Of a stretch of 64,000 nt of DNA, positions 7,132-15,955 are shown one piece after another; the stretch's first letter is position 1, and each line of letters starts with the position of its first letter. The position numbers and the translations under genes are program-made. The DNA comes from Actinomadura viridilutea (GTDB lineage: Bacteria > Actinomycetota > Actinomycetes > Streptosporangiales > Streptosporangiaceae): assembly GCA_003001795.1 (NCBI GenBank), contig PVNI01000010.1:62001-126000 (forward strand), given 5' to 3'. The notes below the pieces were generated by a model, which made no database searches, had not been told where the DNA came from, and was given only the letters and a program-made list of their open reading frames with translations.

Positions 7132-9189
7132 ATGAGGCATGCCCCGTCTGATGGGCCGATGAGCCGTCCGGCGACCGACCGGCGGACCGCCCCGCACCGC
7201 TACCCGTTCTCCGCCGTCGTCGGGATGGCCGACCTCAAGCTCGCGCTGCTGATCAACGCGGTGTCGCCGGGCGTGGGCGGCGTGCTGGTGCGGGGAGAGA
7301 AGGGCACCGCCAAGTCGACGATCGTGCGCGCGCTGGCCGGGCTGCTGCCGCCGGTGCGGGTGGTCGCCGGCTGCCGGTTCTCCTGCGACCCGGACGCCCC
7401 CGACCCCGGCTGCCCCGACGGACCCCACGACGGGCACGGGGCGGAGCGGCGGCCCGCGCGGCTGGTGGAGCTGCCCGTCGGCGCGTCCGAGGACCGGCTC
7501 ACCGGCTCCCTCGACATCGAACGGGCGCTCGCCGAGGGCGTGAAGGCGTTCGAGCCGGGCCTGCTCGCCGCCGCGCACCGCGGGGTGCTGTACGTCGACG
7601 AGGTCAACCTGCTCCACGACCACCTGGTCGACCTGCTGCTCGACGCCGCCGCGATGGGCGAGTCGCACGTCGAGCGCGAGGGCGTGTCGGTGCGGCACGC
7701 GGCGCGGTTCCTGCTGGTCGGCACCATGAACCCGGAGGAGGGCGAGCTGCGTCCGCAGCTGCTGGACCGGTTCGGCCTCACCGTCGAGGTCGCCGCCACC
7801 CGCGACCCGGACGAGCGCGCCGAGGTTGTGCGGCGCAGGCTGCGCTTCGAGGAGTCCCCGGCCGCGTTCGCCGCCGAGTGGGCGGAGCGGGAGGCAGAGC
7901 TGGCCGCCCGGATCGCCGCCGCGCGCGACCGGCTGCCGGAGGTGCGGCTGACCGACGCGGCCCTGCGGCAGATCACCGCCGTCTGCGCCGCCTTCGAGGT
8001 GGACGGGCTGCGCGCCGACCTGGTGACCGCCCGCGCCGCGATCGCGCTGGCCGCCTGGCACGGCCGCACCGAGGTCACCGCCGACGACGTGCGCACGGCG
8101 GCGCGGCTGGCGCTGCCGCACCGGCGCCGCCGCGACCCGTTCGACGCCCCCGGCCTGGACGAGAGCAAGCTCGACGAGGTGCTCGCCGAGCACGCCGACC
8201 CGTCCCCCGAGCCCCCCGACGACGACCCGCCTCCTTCCGGCGGCCCCGGCGGCGGACGGCCCGACGCGTCGGCCGACGCGTCCGGCGACGCGCGGCCGTC
8301 CGGTTCGCCGGCGGGCTCGGAGCGCGACGGCGGCCGGTCGGGCCGGGCGGGAGCCGATCGCGAGAACGAACCCGCGCCCGCCGACGCCGCCTACAAGCCG
8401 CGCCTGTTCACCGTCCCCGGCACCGGTACGGGCGCGCCCGGCCGCCGTTCCAAGGCGCGCAGCCCGCACGGCCGTGTCTCCGGCGCCCGGCCCGGGACGC
8501 GCGACCTGCACCTGGCGGCCACGCTGCGCGCCGCCGCCCCCCACCAGCGCGCCCGCGGCCGCACCGGCCCCGGCCTGGTCGTCGCGTCCGAGGACCTGCG
8601 CGAAGCGGTGCGGGAGGGGCGCGAGGGCAACCTCGTGCTGTTCGTCGTCGACGCCAGCGGCTCGATGGCCGCGCGGCGGCGGATGCGCGCCGTCAAGGGC
8701 GCCGTGCTGAGCCTGCTGCTCGACGCCTACCAGCGCCGCGACAAGGTCGGCCTGATCACCTTCCGGGGCCGGGACGCCGCGCTGGTGCTGCCGCCGACCT
8801 CGTCGGTCGAGGCGGGGGCGCGCCGCCTGGAGCGGCTGCCCACCGGCGGGCGCACGCCGCTCGCCGCCGGGCTGCTGCGCGCCGCCGAGGTGCTGCGCGT
8901 CGAGCGGCTGCGCGACCCGTCCCGGCGCCCGCTGCTGGTCGTGGTGACCGACGGCCGCGCCACCCACGGCCCCGACCCGGCCGCCGCGGCGGCGCTCCTG
9001 GCGGACGTGGCGTCGGTGGTGGTCGACTGCGAGTCGGGACCGGTGCGGCTGGGCCTGGCGGCCGAGCTGGGCGGGCGGCTGGGCGCCGAGGTCGTCCGGC
9101 TGGAGGATCTCGCCGCGGGCTCCCTCGCCGGAGTCGTCCGGGACGCCAGGGCCTCCTGGCGGGAGCGCGCGCTGAGGAGGGGGGCCTAG
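7132..9189 (+). CDS. Magnesium/cobalt chelatase-like AAA ATPase with VWA domain (ChlI-ChlD fusion type)
   Basis: A 685-residue protein combining a ChlI/BchI-like AAA ATPase with a ChlD-like VWA domain. Walker A is GEKGTAKST (residues 55-63), and Walker B is VLYVDEVNLLHDHLVD. A Pro/Asp/Gly-rich linker spans about 350-420. The VWA domain starts with the MIDAS motif DASGS near residue 507. Such fused subunits power metal insertion with a large CobN/ChlH-type subunit, which is not in this window. It is the first gene behind the B12 riboswitch, and the ATG follows GGGGAAGGA. It may serve CobN encoded elsewhere, or be a chelatase-like chaperone for the CbiX route. Confidence 0.88.
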   Translation: MRHAPSDGPMSRPATDRRTAPHRYPFSAVVGMADLKLALLINAVSPGVGGVLVRGEKGTAKSTIVRALAGLLPPVRVVAGCRFSCDPDAPDPGCPDGPHDGHGAERRPARLVELPVGASEDRLTGSLDIERALAEGVKAFEPGLLAAAHRGVLYVDEVNLLHDHLVDLLLDAAAMGESHVEREGVSVRHAARFLLVGTMNPEEGELRPQLLDRFGLTVEVAATRDPDERAEVVRRRLRFEESPAAFAAEWAEREAELAARIAAARDRLPEVRLTDAALRQITAVCAAFEVDGLRADLVTARAAIALAAWHGRTEVTADDVRTAARLALPHRRRRDPFDAPGLDESKLDEVLAEHADPSPEPPDDDPPPSGGPGGGRPDASADASGDARPSGSPAGSERDGGRSGRAGADRENEPAPADAAYKPRLFTVPGTGTGAPGRRSKARSPHGRVSGARPGTRDLHLAATLRAAAPHQRARGRTGPGLVVASEDLREAVREGREGNLVLFVVDASGSMAARRRMRAVKGAVLSLLLDAYQRRDKVGLITFRGRDAALVLPPTSSVEAGARRLERLPTGGRTPLAAGLLRAAEVLRVERLRDPSRRPLLVVVTDGRATHGPDPAAAAALLADVASVVVDCESGPVRLGLAAELGGRLGAEVVRLEDLAAGSLAGVVRDARASWRERALRRGA

Positions 9190-9191
9190 GC

Positions 9192-9794
9192 ATGCCGAAG
9201 GGACGACCCGAGTACGTGCCCGACGACGGGCTGACCACGCGCGAGCGCCGCCACCGCCCGCTGGTGATCGTGCACACCGGCCCGGGCAAGGGGAAGTCCA
9301 CGGCCGCGTTCGGGCTGGCGCTGCGGGCCTGGAACCAGGGCTGGCCGATCGGGGTGTTCCAGTTCGTCAAGTCCGCCAAGTGGCGCATCGGCGAGGAGCG
9401 GGCGCTGCGGCTGCTCGGCGAGAGCGGCGAGGGCGGCACGGTGGCCTGGCACAAGATGGGCGAGGGCTGGTCGTGGATCCGGCGGCGCGGCACCGAGGCC
9501 GACCATGCGGCCGACGCGCGCGAGGGCTGGGAGCAGATCAAGCGCGACCTGGCCGCCGAGACGTACCGGCTGTACGTGCTGGACGAGTTCACCTACCCGA
9601 TGAAGTGGGGCTGGGTGGACGTCGACGACGTCATCGCCGCGCTCCGGGAGCGGCCGGGGCGCCAGCACGTGGTCATCACCGGCCGGGACGCCGACCCGCG
9701 GCTGGTGGAGTTCGCCGACCTGGTCACCGAGATGGGCAAGATCAAGCACCCCATGGACCGGGGGCAGAAGGGCCAGAAGGGCATCGAATGGTGA
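9192..9794 (+). CDS. cobO: Cob(I)yrinic acid a,c-diamide adenosyltransferase (CobA/CobO type)
   Basis: A 200-residue ATP:corrinoid adenosyltransferase that transfers the 5'-deoxyadenosyl group of ATP to cob(I)yrinate diamide. The P-loop is HTGPGKGKSTAAFG (about residues 28-41). Further family motifs are FQFVKSAKW, LDEFTYPMKWGWVD and HVVITGRDADPRLVEFADLVTEM. The length is normal. It begins 2 nt after the chelatase-like gene, behind AGGAGGGG, and is part of the riboswitch-controlled operon. Confidence 0.96.
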   Translation: MPKGRPEYVPDDGLTTRERRHRPLVIVHTGPGKGKSTAAFGLALRAWNQGWPIGVFQFVKSAKWRIGEERALRLLGESGEGGTVAWHKMGEGWSWIRRRGTEADHAADAREGWEQIKRDLAAETYRLYVLDEFTYPMKWGWVDVDDVIAALRERPGRQHVVITGRDADPRLVEFADLVTEMGKIKHPMDRGQKGQKGIEW

Positions 9795-9816
9795 GCGCGC
9801 CCGCGGGGGCGCCGTC

Positions 9817-11166
9817 ATGAGCGTTCCCCGCCTGGTCGTCGCGGCCCCCGCCTCGGGCAGCGGCAAGACGACCGTCGCCACGGGGCTGATGGCGGCGCTG
9901 GCGGCGCGGGGCCTCGCGGTGTCCCCCCACAAGGTGGGGCCGGACTACATCGATCCCGGGTACCACGCGTTGGCCGCCGGACGGCCCGGCCGCAACCTGG
10001 ACCCCTGGCTGACGTCCGAGGAGCTGGTCGCGCCGCTGCTGCTGCACGGCGCGGCCGGGGCGGACGTGGCCGTCATCGAGGGCGTCATGGGCCTGTACGA
10101 CGGTTTCACCGGCGCCGGGAGGGACGACTCCGGCGGCGACTTCGCGTCCACCGCGCACGTCGCCGCCCTGCTGGACGCGCCCGTGGTCCTGGTGGTGGAC
10201 GCGTCGGCGGCCTCGGGCCGGTCCGTGGCGGCCGCGGTGCACGGGTTCCGCACGTACGGGAACGTGCGCTTCGGCGGCGTCATCCTCAACAAGGTCGGCT
10301 CGGACGCGCACGAGCAGATGTGCCGCGACGCCCTGGCCGACATCGGCCTGCCCGTGCTGGGCGCGCTGCGCCGGCACGACGGCGTCTCCACCCCGTCCCG
10401 GCACCTGGGGCTCATCCCGGCGGCGGAACGCGACGCCGAGGCCGTCGCGGCGGTCCGGCGCATGGGGGAGCTGGTCGCCGAGTCCTGCGACCTGGACGCC
10501 GTCATGGCCGTGGCGCGCTCCGCCCCGCCGCTGGCGGCGGCCCCCTGGGAGCCTCCCGCCGCGGAGGAGGCGCGGGGGGAGCGGCCGAGGATCGCGATCG
10601 CGGGCGGCCCGGCGTTCACGTTCGGGTACGCCGAGAACGAGGAGCTGCTGGAAGCGGCGGGCGCCGAGGTCGTCCGGTTCGACCCGCTGCGCGACGAGCG
10701 GCTGCCGTCCGGCACGCGGGGCGTGGTGATCGGCGGCGGCTTCCCCGAGATGTACGCCGCCGAGCTGTCGGCCAACGAGCCGCTGCGGCGCGAGCTGGCG
10801 TCGTTCACCGGCCCGGTGTACGCCGAGTGCGCGGGCCTGCTGTACCTGGCGCGCGAACTGGACGGCGTGCCGATGTGCGGACTGCTGGGCGAGGTGACCG
10901 CGACGATGGCCCCGCGGCTGACGCTGGGCTACCGGGCGGCCGTCGCGGTGTCGGACTCGGTGGTGGCGCGCACCGGCGAGCGGGTGCGGGGCCACGAGTT
11001 CCACCGCACCGTCACCGCGCCCGGCCACGGCGCCACCGCGGCGTGGCAGTGGTCGCCGTCCGGGCCGGAGGGGTTCGTCCAGGGCCCGTGCGTCGCGTCC
11101 TACCTGCACCTGCACTGGGCCGGCGCGCCGCACTTCGCGCAGAGGATGGTGGAGGCCTGCCGATGA
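9817..11166 (+). CDS. cobB: Cobyrinate a,c-diamide synthase
   Basis: A 449-residue glutamine-dependent amidotransferase that amidates the a and c side chains of cobyrinic acid using ATP and glutamine. The N-terminal dethiobiotin-synthetase-like domain has the P-loop ASGSGKTT (residues 12-19) and HKVGPDYIDPGYH. The C-terminal class I glutaminase-like domain has the nucleophile in YAECAGLLYLARELDG and the family signature GHEFHRT. Its stop overlaps the next start by four bases (ATGA). The length is typical for CobB/CbiA. Confidence 0.96.
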   Translation: MSVPRLVVAAPASGSGKTTVATGLMAALAARGLAVSPHKVGPDYIDPGYHALAAGRPGRNLDPWLTSEELVAPLLLHGAAGADVAVIEGVMGLYDGFTGAGRDDSGGDFASTAHVAALLDAPVVLVVDASAASGRSVAAAVHGFRTYGNVRFGGVILNKVGSDAHEQMCRDALADIGLPVLGALRRHDGVSTPSRHLGLIPAAERDAEAVAAVRRMGELVAESCDLDAVMAVARSAPPLAAAPWEPPAAEEARGERPRIAIAGGPAFTFGYAENEELLEAAGAEVVRFDPLRDERLPSGTRGVVIGGGFPEMYAAELSANEPLRRELASFTGPVYAECAGLLYLARELDGVPMCGLLGEVTATMAPRLTLGYRAAVAVSDSVVARTGERVRGHEFHRTVTAPGHGATAAWQWSPSGPEGFVQGPCVASYLHLHWAGAPHFAQRMVEACR

Positions 11167-12521
11167 CCGCCGCCGACGACCCCGGCGCCGTCCCCGTCCG
11201 CGACCCGGCGGACGGCCGCCGCATGAGCGCCTTCCGCGAGGCGGTCCGCCTCGAAGGCGAGCGGGTGGTGGTCCGCCCGTTCGACCTGGACGACGCCGCC
11301 GCCCTCATCGAGGTGATCCGGGCCGGGGAGGACGTCCTGCCGCCGACCTTCCCGCGCGAGCTGAAGGCCGAGACGCTGGCCTGGTGGCTGGACCGGGGCG
11401 TGCACCAGCCGCAGCGGTACGGCACCGGCGTGCATCTCGCGGTGGCCGACCGCCTGACCGGCGCGTTCGCCGGCACCATCGGGCTGTTCCGGCTGGACTG
11501 GTCGCATCTGAGCTGCGAGGTCGGCTACGGCATGCGCCCGTCCTGGCGGGGACGCGGCTACGCCACCGAGGCGCTGACCCTGGTGTCGGAGTGGGCGCTG
11601 CGCACGTGCGGCCTGCACCGCGTGGAGCTGCGCGCCGTGACCGGCAACCGCGCCTCCCTGCGCGTCGCCGAGAAGGCCGGCTTCCGGCGCGAGGGCGTCG
11701 CGCGCGGCGCCGAACGCGGCCCCGGCGGCGAGCACCTGGACCAGGTCGTCTTCAGCCTGCTGCGTCCCGACCTGGACGAGGCGCGGGGCGGGGAGGCGCC
11801 CCGTCTGATCGGCGTGGGGGTCGGACCGGGAGACCCGGAGCTGGTCACCGCGAAGGCCGTGCGGATCCTGGGCGAGGCCGACGTGGTGCTCGTGCCGGTG
11901 ATGGCGCTGGAGGAGGAGGGCCGGGCCGAATCGGTCGTCCGCGCCTACACCGGCAAGGCCGAACGCGTCGTGTTCGCGTTGAACGACCGGGGCGGGGTGA
12001 CGGACAGGCGGGCGGCGGCCTGGGACGCGGCGGCCGACCGCGTCGTCCGCGCCTTCCGGGACGGCGCGCGGACGGTCGCGTTCGCCACGATCGGCGACCC
12101 GAACGTCTACTCGACGTTCACCTACCTCGCCCAGACGGTGCGCGAGCGGCTCCCCGAGGCCGTGGTGGAGACCGTGCCCGGCATCACCGCCATGCAGGAT
12201 CTGGCGGCGCGGTCGGGCACCGTCCTCGCCGAGGGCGCCGAGTCGGTGGGCCTGGTGCCGCTCATCGGCGGCGTCGCCGGATTCCGCGACGCGCTCAAAA
12301 CGTGCGACACCGTCGTCGCCTACAAGTTCGGCTCGGTCGCCGACGAGGTGGTCGGCGCGCTGGAGGAGGCCGGCCGGCTGGACGACGCGGTCTACGGCGC
12401 GCGGCTCGGCCTGCCCGGCGAGGACGTGCGGCCCGCCCGCGACCTCCCCCGGCGCGTCCCGTACCTGTCCACGCTGATCGTGCCCGGCCGCCGCGGCCCC
12501 CGAGGAGGCAAGCTGGCATGA
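11163..12521 (+). CDS. cobI: GNAT acetyltransferase fused to precorrin-2 C20-methyltransferase (CobI)
   Basis: A 452-residue two-domain protein. Residues 30-200 are a RimJ/RimL-type GNAT domain with the acetyl-CoA loop RPSWRGRGYATEAL (125-138) and NRASLRVAEKAGFRREGV. Residues about 213-445 are CobI/CbiL, which adds the C20 methyl to (cobalt-)precorrin-2: LIGVGVGPGDPELVTAKAV, then FATIGDPNVYSTF and VETVPGITAMQDLAAR. There is no stop codon or frame change between domains. The CobI strand 1 begins directly after a 10-residue linker, with no ATG or well-placed GTG ahead of it, so a fused product is the natural reading. The start overlaps the cobB stop (ATGA). The acetyltransferase substrate is unknown, and I do not know of a role for it in corrin synthesis. 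Confidence 0.9.
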   Translation: MTAADDPGAVPVRDPADGRRMSAFREAVRLEGERVVVRPFDLDDAAALIEVIRAGEDVLPPTFPRELKAETLAWWLDRGVHQPQRYGTGVHLAVADRLTGAFAGTIGLFRLDWSHLSCEVGYGMRPSWRGRGYATEALTLVSEWALRTCGLHRVELRAVTGNRASLRVAEKAGFRREGVARGAERGPGGEHLDQVVFSLLRPDLDEARGGEAPRLIGVGVGPGDPELVTAKAVRILGEADVVLVPVMALEEEGRAESVVRAYTGKAERVVFALNDRGGVTDRRAAAWDAAADRVVRAFRDGARTVAFATIGDPNVYSTFTYLAQTVRERLPEAVVETVPGITAMQDLAARSGTVLAEGAESVGLVPLIGGVAGFRDALKTCDTVVAYKFGSVADEVVGALEEAGRLDDAVYGARLGLPGEDVRPARDLPRRVPYLSTLIVPGRRGPRGGKLA

Positions 12522-13417
12522 CCGCTCCTGGCACGACCGGTCCCGCCGCGACCGGTCCGGCGGCGACTGGCTCCGGCGGGACCGGCAGGGTGCTGTTTGT
12601 GGGCGCCGGGCCCGGCGCGGCCGACCTGCTGACGTTCCGCGCGGCCCGCGCCATCGCCGCGGCGGACGTGGTGATCTGGGCGGCCAGCCTGGTCCACCCG
12701 GACGTGCTCGAGCACGCCCGCCCCGACGCGGAGATCGTCGACTCGGCGGCGCTGCCGATGGAGGGCGTGCTGCCGTACTACGAGCGCGCCGCCGCCGAGG
12801 GGCTGACCGTCGCCCGCATCCACTCGGGCGACCCGGCGCTGTGGGGCGCGCTGCAGGAGCAGCTCGACCGCTGCCGCGCGCTGGGCCTGGAGACCGAGGT
12901 GATCCCGGGCGTGTCCAGCTTCAGCGCGGTGGCGGCGGCGGTGGGGCGCGAACTGACCATCCCCGAGGTGGCGCAGTCGGTGATCCTGACCCGGCTGGGC
13001 GGGGGCAAGACGCCCATGCCGCCGGGGGAGGAGGTCCGCGAGTTCGCCCGGCACGGGACCACCATGGCGCTGTTCCTGTCCGCGGCCCGCTCCAAGCAGC
13101 TGCAGGACGAGCTGCTGGAGGGCGGCTATCCCGAGGACACCCCGTGCGTGGTGGCCTACCGGTGCACCTGGCCGGACGAGCTGGTCGTCCGCTGCACGCT
13201 GGGCGAGCTGGCCGCGACGATGAAGGCGCACCGGCTGTGGAAGCACACGCTGGTGCTGGTCGGCCCGGCCCTGGCCGCCGGGGGGACCCGCTCGCACCTG
13301 TACCACCCGGGGCACTTCCACGGCTTCCGGCGCGCCGACCCCGCGGCACGCCGCCGGCTGCGCGCCGCGTCCGGCCGGCCCGCCGCGGCCGACCGTCCGG
13401 AGGCTCGACGCCAATGA
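12518..13417 (+). CDS. cobM: Precorrin-4 C11-methyltransferase
   Basis: A 299-residue SAM-dependent corrin methyltransferase that methylates C11 of (cobalt-)precorrin-4. The motifs are LFVGAGPGAADLLTFRAARA, DVVIWAASLVHPDVLEHARP, RIHSGDPALWGALQEQ and VIPGVSSFSAVAAAVGRELT, all as in CobM/CbiF. The first about 20 residues are a Gly/Ala/Thr/Pro low-complexity extension with a GPAAT duplication. The C-terminal 30 residues are Ala/Arg-rich. The ATG overlaps the cobI stop (ATGA) with GAGGAGG upstream. Confidence 0.95.
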   Translation: MTAPGTTGPAATGPAATGSGGTGRVLFVGAGPGAADLLTFRAARAIAAADVVIWAASLVHPDVLEHARPDAEIVDSAALPMEGVLPYYERAAAEGLTVARIHSGDPALWGALQEQLDRCRALGLETEVIPGVSSFSAVAAAVGRELTIPEVAQSVILTRLGGGKTPMPPGEEVREFARHGTTMALFLSAARSKQLQDELLEGGYPEDTPCVVAYRCTWPDELVVRCTLGELAATMKAHRLWKHTLVLVGPALAAGGTRSHLYHPGHFHGFRRADPAARRRLRAASGRPAAADRPEARRQ

Positions 13418-13433
13418 CCGGCGGAGGGCGGCC

Positions 13434-14660
13434 ATGAACGACGACATCAGGCGGCTTCGGGAACCGGACCTGCCGCGCACGATGAAGGTGCGCAAGAGGG
13501 CGCTGCGGACCGGGTGGACCACGGGCACGTGCGCGTCCGCGGCGGCCAAGGCGGCGACGCAGCTGCTGCGGCACGGCGGGCGTCCGCGCGAGTACGTGGA
13601 GGTCGCGCTGCCGTCCGGCAACCGGGTCACGTTCAAGGTGGAGGAGAGCAGCCTGGACGCGGTCCGCCATCGGGCGCGGGCGGTGGTGGTCAAGGACGCG
13701 GGCGACGACCCCGACGTCACGCACGGCGCGCACATCACCGCGGACGTGTCGTGGCGGGACGCGCCCGGCCTCGACCTGGACGGCGGCGAGGGCGTCGGCG
13801 TGGTGACCAAACCGGGCCTGGGCCTGGAACTGGGCGGACCGGCGATCAACCCCGTCCCGCGCCGGATGATCACGCAGGCGGTGGCGGAGGCGCTGGCCGG
13901 CGCGCCGCTGGACGCGCCGCCCGCGCCGGAGGCGGTCGCCGACCCCGCCACCGGGCGGGGCGTCCGCGTGGTGATCTCGGTGCCGGAGGGCGAGCGCATG
14001 GCGCGCAAGACCACCAACCGGCGCCTGGGCATCCTCGGCGGCATCTCCATCCTCGGCACGACGGGCATCGTCCGGCCGTTCTCCACGGCGTCGTGGCGGG
14101 CCAGCGTCGAGCAGGCGGTGTCGGTGATGGCGGCGCAGGGAGAGACGACGCTGGTGCTGTGCACGGGCGGCCGCACCGAGAGGGGCGCGATGAAGCTGCT
14201 GCCGGAGCTGCCGGAGGTGTGCTTCGTCGAGGTGGGCGACTTCACCGGGGCGGCGCTGCGGCGCGCGGTCGAGCACGGGCTGACGCACGTGGTGTTCGTC
14301 GGCATGCCGGGAAAGCTGACCAAGCTCGCCTCCGGGGTGCTGATGACGCACTACACGCGCTCGCGCGTCGACACCGGGCTGCTCGGCGAGATCACCACCG
14401 CGGCGGGCGGCCCGCCGGACCTCGCCGAGCGGGTCGCCGCGGCCAACACCGGCCGGCACGCCTACGAGCTGTGGGAGGAGGCCGGGCTGCTCGAACCGTG
14501 CGGGCGGGAGCTGTGCCGGCGCGTCGCCGAGGTCCTGGAGCGCTTCGCCGCCGAGGCCGCCGGCGCGGACCGCAGCCCGCTCACGGCGGAGGCGATGCTG
14601 GTCGACTTCACCGGCGAGCGCAGGATCGCCGGGTACGGGCGGACGGCGCGGCCGCGGTGA
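13434..14660 (+). CDS. cbiD: Cobalt-precorrin-5B C1-methyltransferase
   Basis: A 408-residue CbiD that methylates C1 of the corrin ring, an enzyme of the early-cobalt (anaerobic-type) route. The signature LRTGWTTGTCASAAAKAATQ lies near residues 25-45. Later motifs are VVVKDAGDDPDVTHGAHI, NPVPRRMI and GMPGKLTKLASGVLMTHYTRS. The length is slightly above the family average. It starts 16 nt after cobM and ends overlapping cobL (GTGA). With cbiG and cbiX in the same operon it argues for cobalt insertion early in the pathway. Confidence 0.95.
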   Translation: MNDDIRRLREPDLPRTMKVRKRALRTGWTTGTCASAAAKAATQLLRHGGRPREYVEVALPSGNRVTFKVEESSLDAVRHRARAVVVKDAGDDPDVTHGAHITADVSWRDAPGLDLDGGEGVGVVTKPGLGLELGGPAINPVPRRMITQAVAEALAGAPLDAPPAPEAVADPATGRGVRVVISVPEGERMARKTTNRRLGILGGISILGTTGIVRPFSTASWRASVEQAVSVMAAQGETTLVLCTGGRTERGAMKLLPELPEVCFVEVGDFTGAALRRAVEHGLTHVVFVGMPGKLTKLASGVLMTHYTRSRVDTGLLGEITTAAGGPPDLAERVAAANTGRHAYELWEEAGLLEPCGRELCRRVAEVLERFAAEAAGADRSPLTAEAMLVDFTGERRIAGYGRTARPR

Positions 14661-15955
14661 ACGCCATGATCACGGTGATCGGGTACGACGGGTCGCCGCT
14701 GCCCGCCGAGGCCCGCGAGCGCCTCGCGGAGGCCGCGCTCGTCGTCGGCGGCGCCCGCCACCTGGCCGCCGTCCCCGTCCCCGACGGCGCCCGCCGCGTC
14801 GTCCTGGGAGACGTGGCCGCCGCCCTCGACGAGATCGACAAGGCCGGCGCGGACGCGCGCGTCGCGGTCGTCGCCAGCGGCGACCCGGGGTTCTTCGGGA
14901 TCGTGCGGGCGCTGCGGGAGCGCGGGCATCGGCCGCGCGTCCTGCCGGCGCTGTCGTCGGCGGCGCGGGCGTTCGCGCGGGCGGGACTGCCGTGGGACGA
15001 CGCGCTGGTGGTGTCCGCGCACGGCCGCGAGCTGCGCCGCGCCGTGAACGCGTGCCGCGCCCATCCCAAGGTCGCGGTTCTGACCGCGCCCGGCGCCGGT
15101 CCGGCCGAGCTGGCGCGCGAGCTGTTCCCCCAGACGCCCCGCACGTTCGTGGTGTGCGAGAACCTGGGAGAGCCCGACGAACGCGTCGTGCACGTGCGTC
15201 CGGCCGAGGCGACCACGCGGCCCTGGCGGGACCCCAACGTGGTGCTGGTGCTCGACCCGTCCCGTACGGTCGGCGACAAGAGGTGGATCGCCGGGGCGCC
15301 CCCGGGACCGGCGGGCTGGGCGCTGCCGGAGGAGGTGTTCGACCACCGCGATTCGATGGTGACGAAGGCGGAGGTGCGGGCGTTCGCCTTGGCGAAGCTG
15401 GGGCCGCGCGTGGGCGACATGGTGTGGGACGTGGGCGCCGGCAGCGGTTCGGTGGCCGTCGAATGCGCCCGCTTCGGCGCGGCGGTGGTGGCGGTCGAGC
15501 GCGATGCGGCGTCCTGCGAACGCATCCGCGCCAACGTGCGGGCTCACGGGGTGAAGGTCGCCGTGTCGCGCGGCGAGGCCCCGGCCGTGCTGGAGCATCT
15601 GCCCGACCCTGACGCGGTGTTCGTGGGCGGCGGCGGACCGGAAGTGGTGCGCGCCTGCGCCTCCAGGGCCCTGCGCTGCGTCGTCGTCGCGCTCGCAGCC
15701 GTCGAACGCGTGCGGCCGAGCCTGGACGCGCTCACCGCGGAGGGCTTCACGGCCCAGGCCGTGCAGCTGCAGGCCAACCGGCTTTCCCCGTTGCCGGGGG
15801 ACGTGCACCGCCTGGCCGCCGCGAACCCCGTGTTCGTGGTGTGGGGCGAACGCGAGCCGACCCCGGCCGTGTCCTTCCCCGACGACCGCGCGGAACGCCG
15901 CCCCCAGACGATCGCCGAACTGCCGGACGAGGACGACCCGAGGAGCGCACAGTGA
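14657..15955 (+). CDS. cobL: Precorrin-6Y C5,15-methyltransferase (decarboxylating), CbiE-CbiT fusion
   Basis: A 432-residue bifunctional enzyme. The N-terminal half is CbiE-like (C5 methylation: VVGGARHLAAVP, VVASGDPGFFGIVRAL, VLPALSSAARAFARAGLPW). The C-terminal half, from about residue 235, is CbiT-like (C15 methylation and C12 acetate decarboxylation), with the SAM motif VWDVGAGSGSVAVECARFG. The GTG overlaps the cbiD stop (GTGA); an ATG three codons later is possible. The stop overlaps the next start in the same manner. Confidence 0.95.
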   Translation: MNAMITVIGYDGSPLPAEARERLAEAALVVGGARHLAAVPVPDGARRVVLGDVAAALDEIDKAGADARVAVVASGDPGFFGIVRALRERGHRPRVLPALSSAARAFARAGLPWDDALVVSAHGRELRRAVNACRAHPKVAVLTAPGAGPAELARELFPQTPRTFVVCENLGEPDERVVHVRPAEATTRPWRDPNVVLVLDPSRTVGDKRWIAGAPPGPAGWALPEEVFDHRDSMVTKAEVRAFALAKLGPRVGDMVWDVGAGSGSVAVECARFGAAVVAVERDAASCERIRANVRAHGVKVAVSRGEAPAVLEHLPDPDAVFVGGGGPEVVRACASRALRCVVVALAAVERVRPSLDALTAEGFTAQAVQLQANRLSPLPGDVHRLAAANPVFVVWGEREPTPAVSFPDDRAERRPQTIAELPDEDDPRSAQ

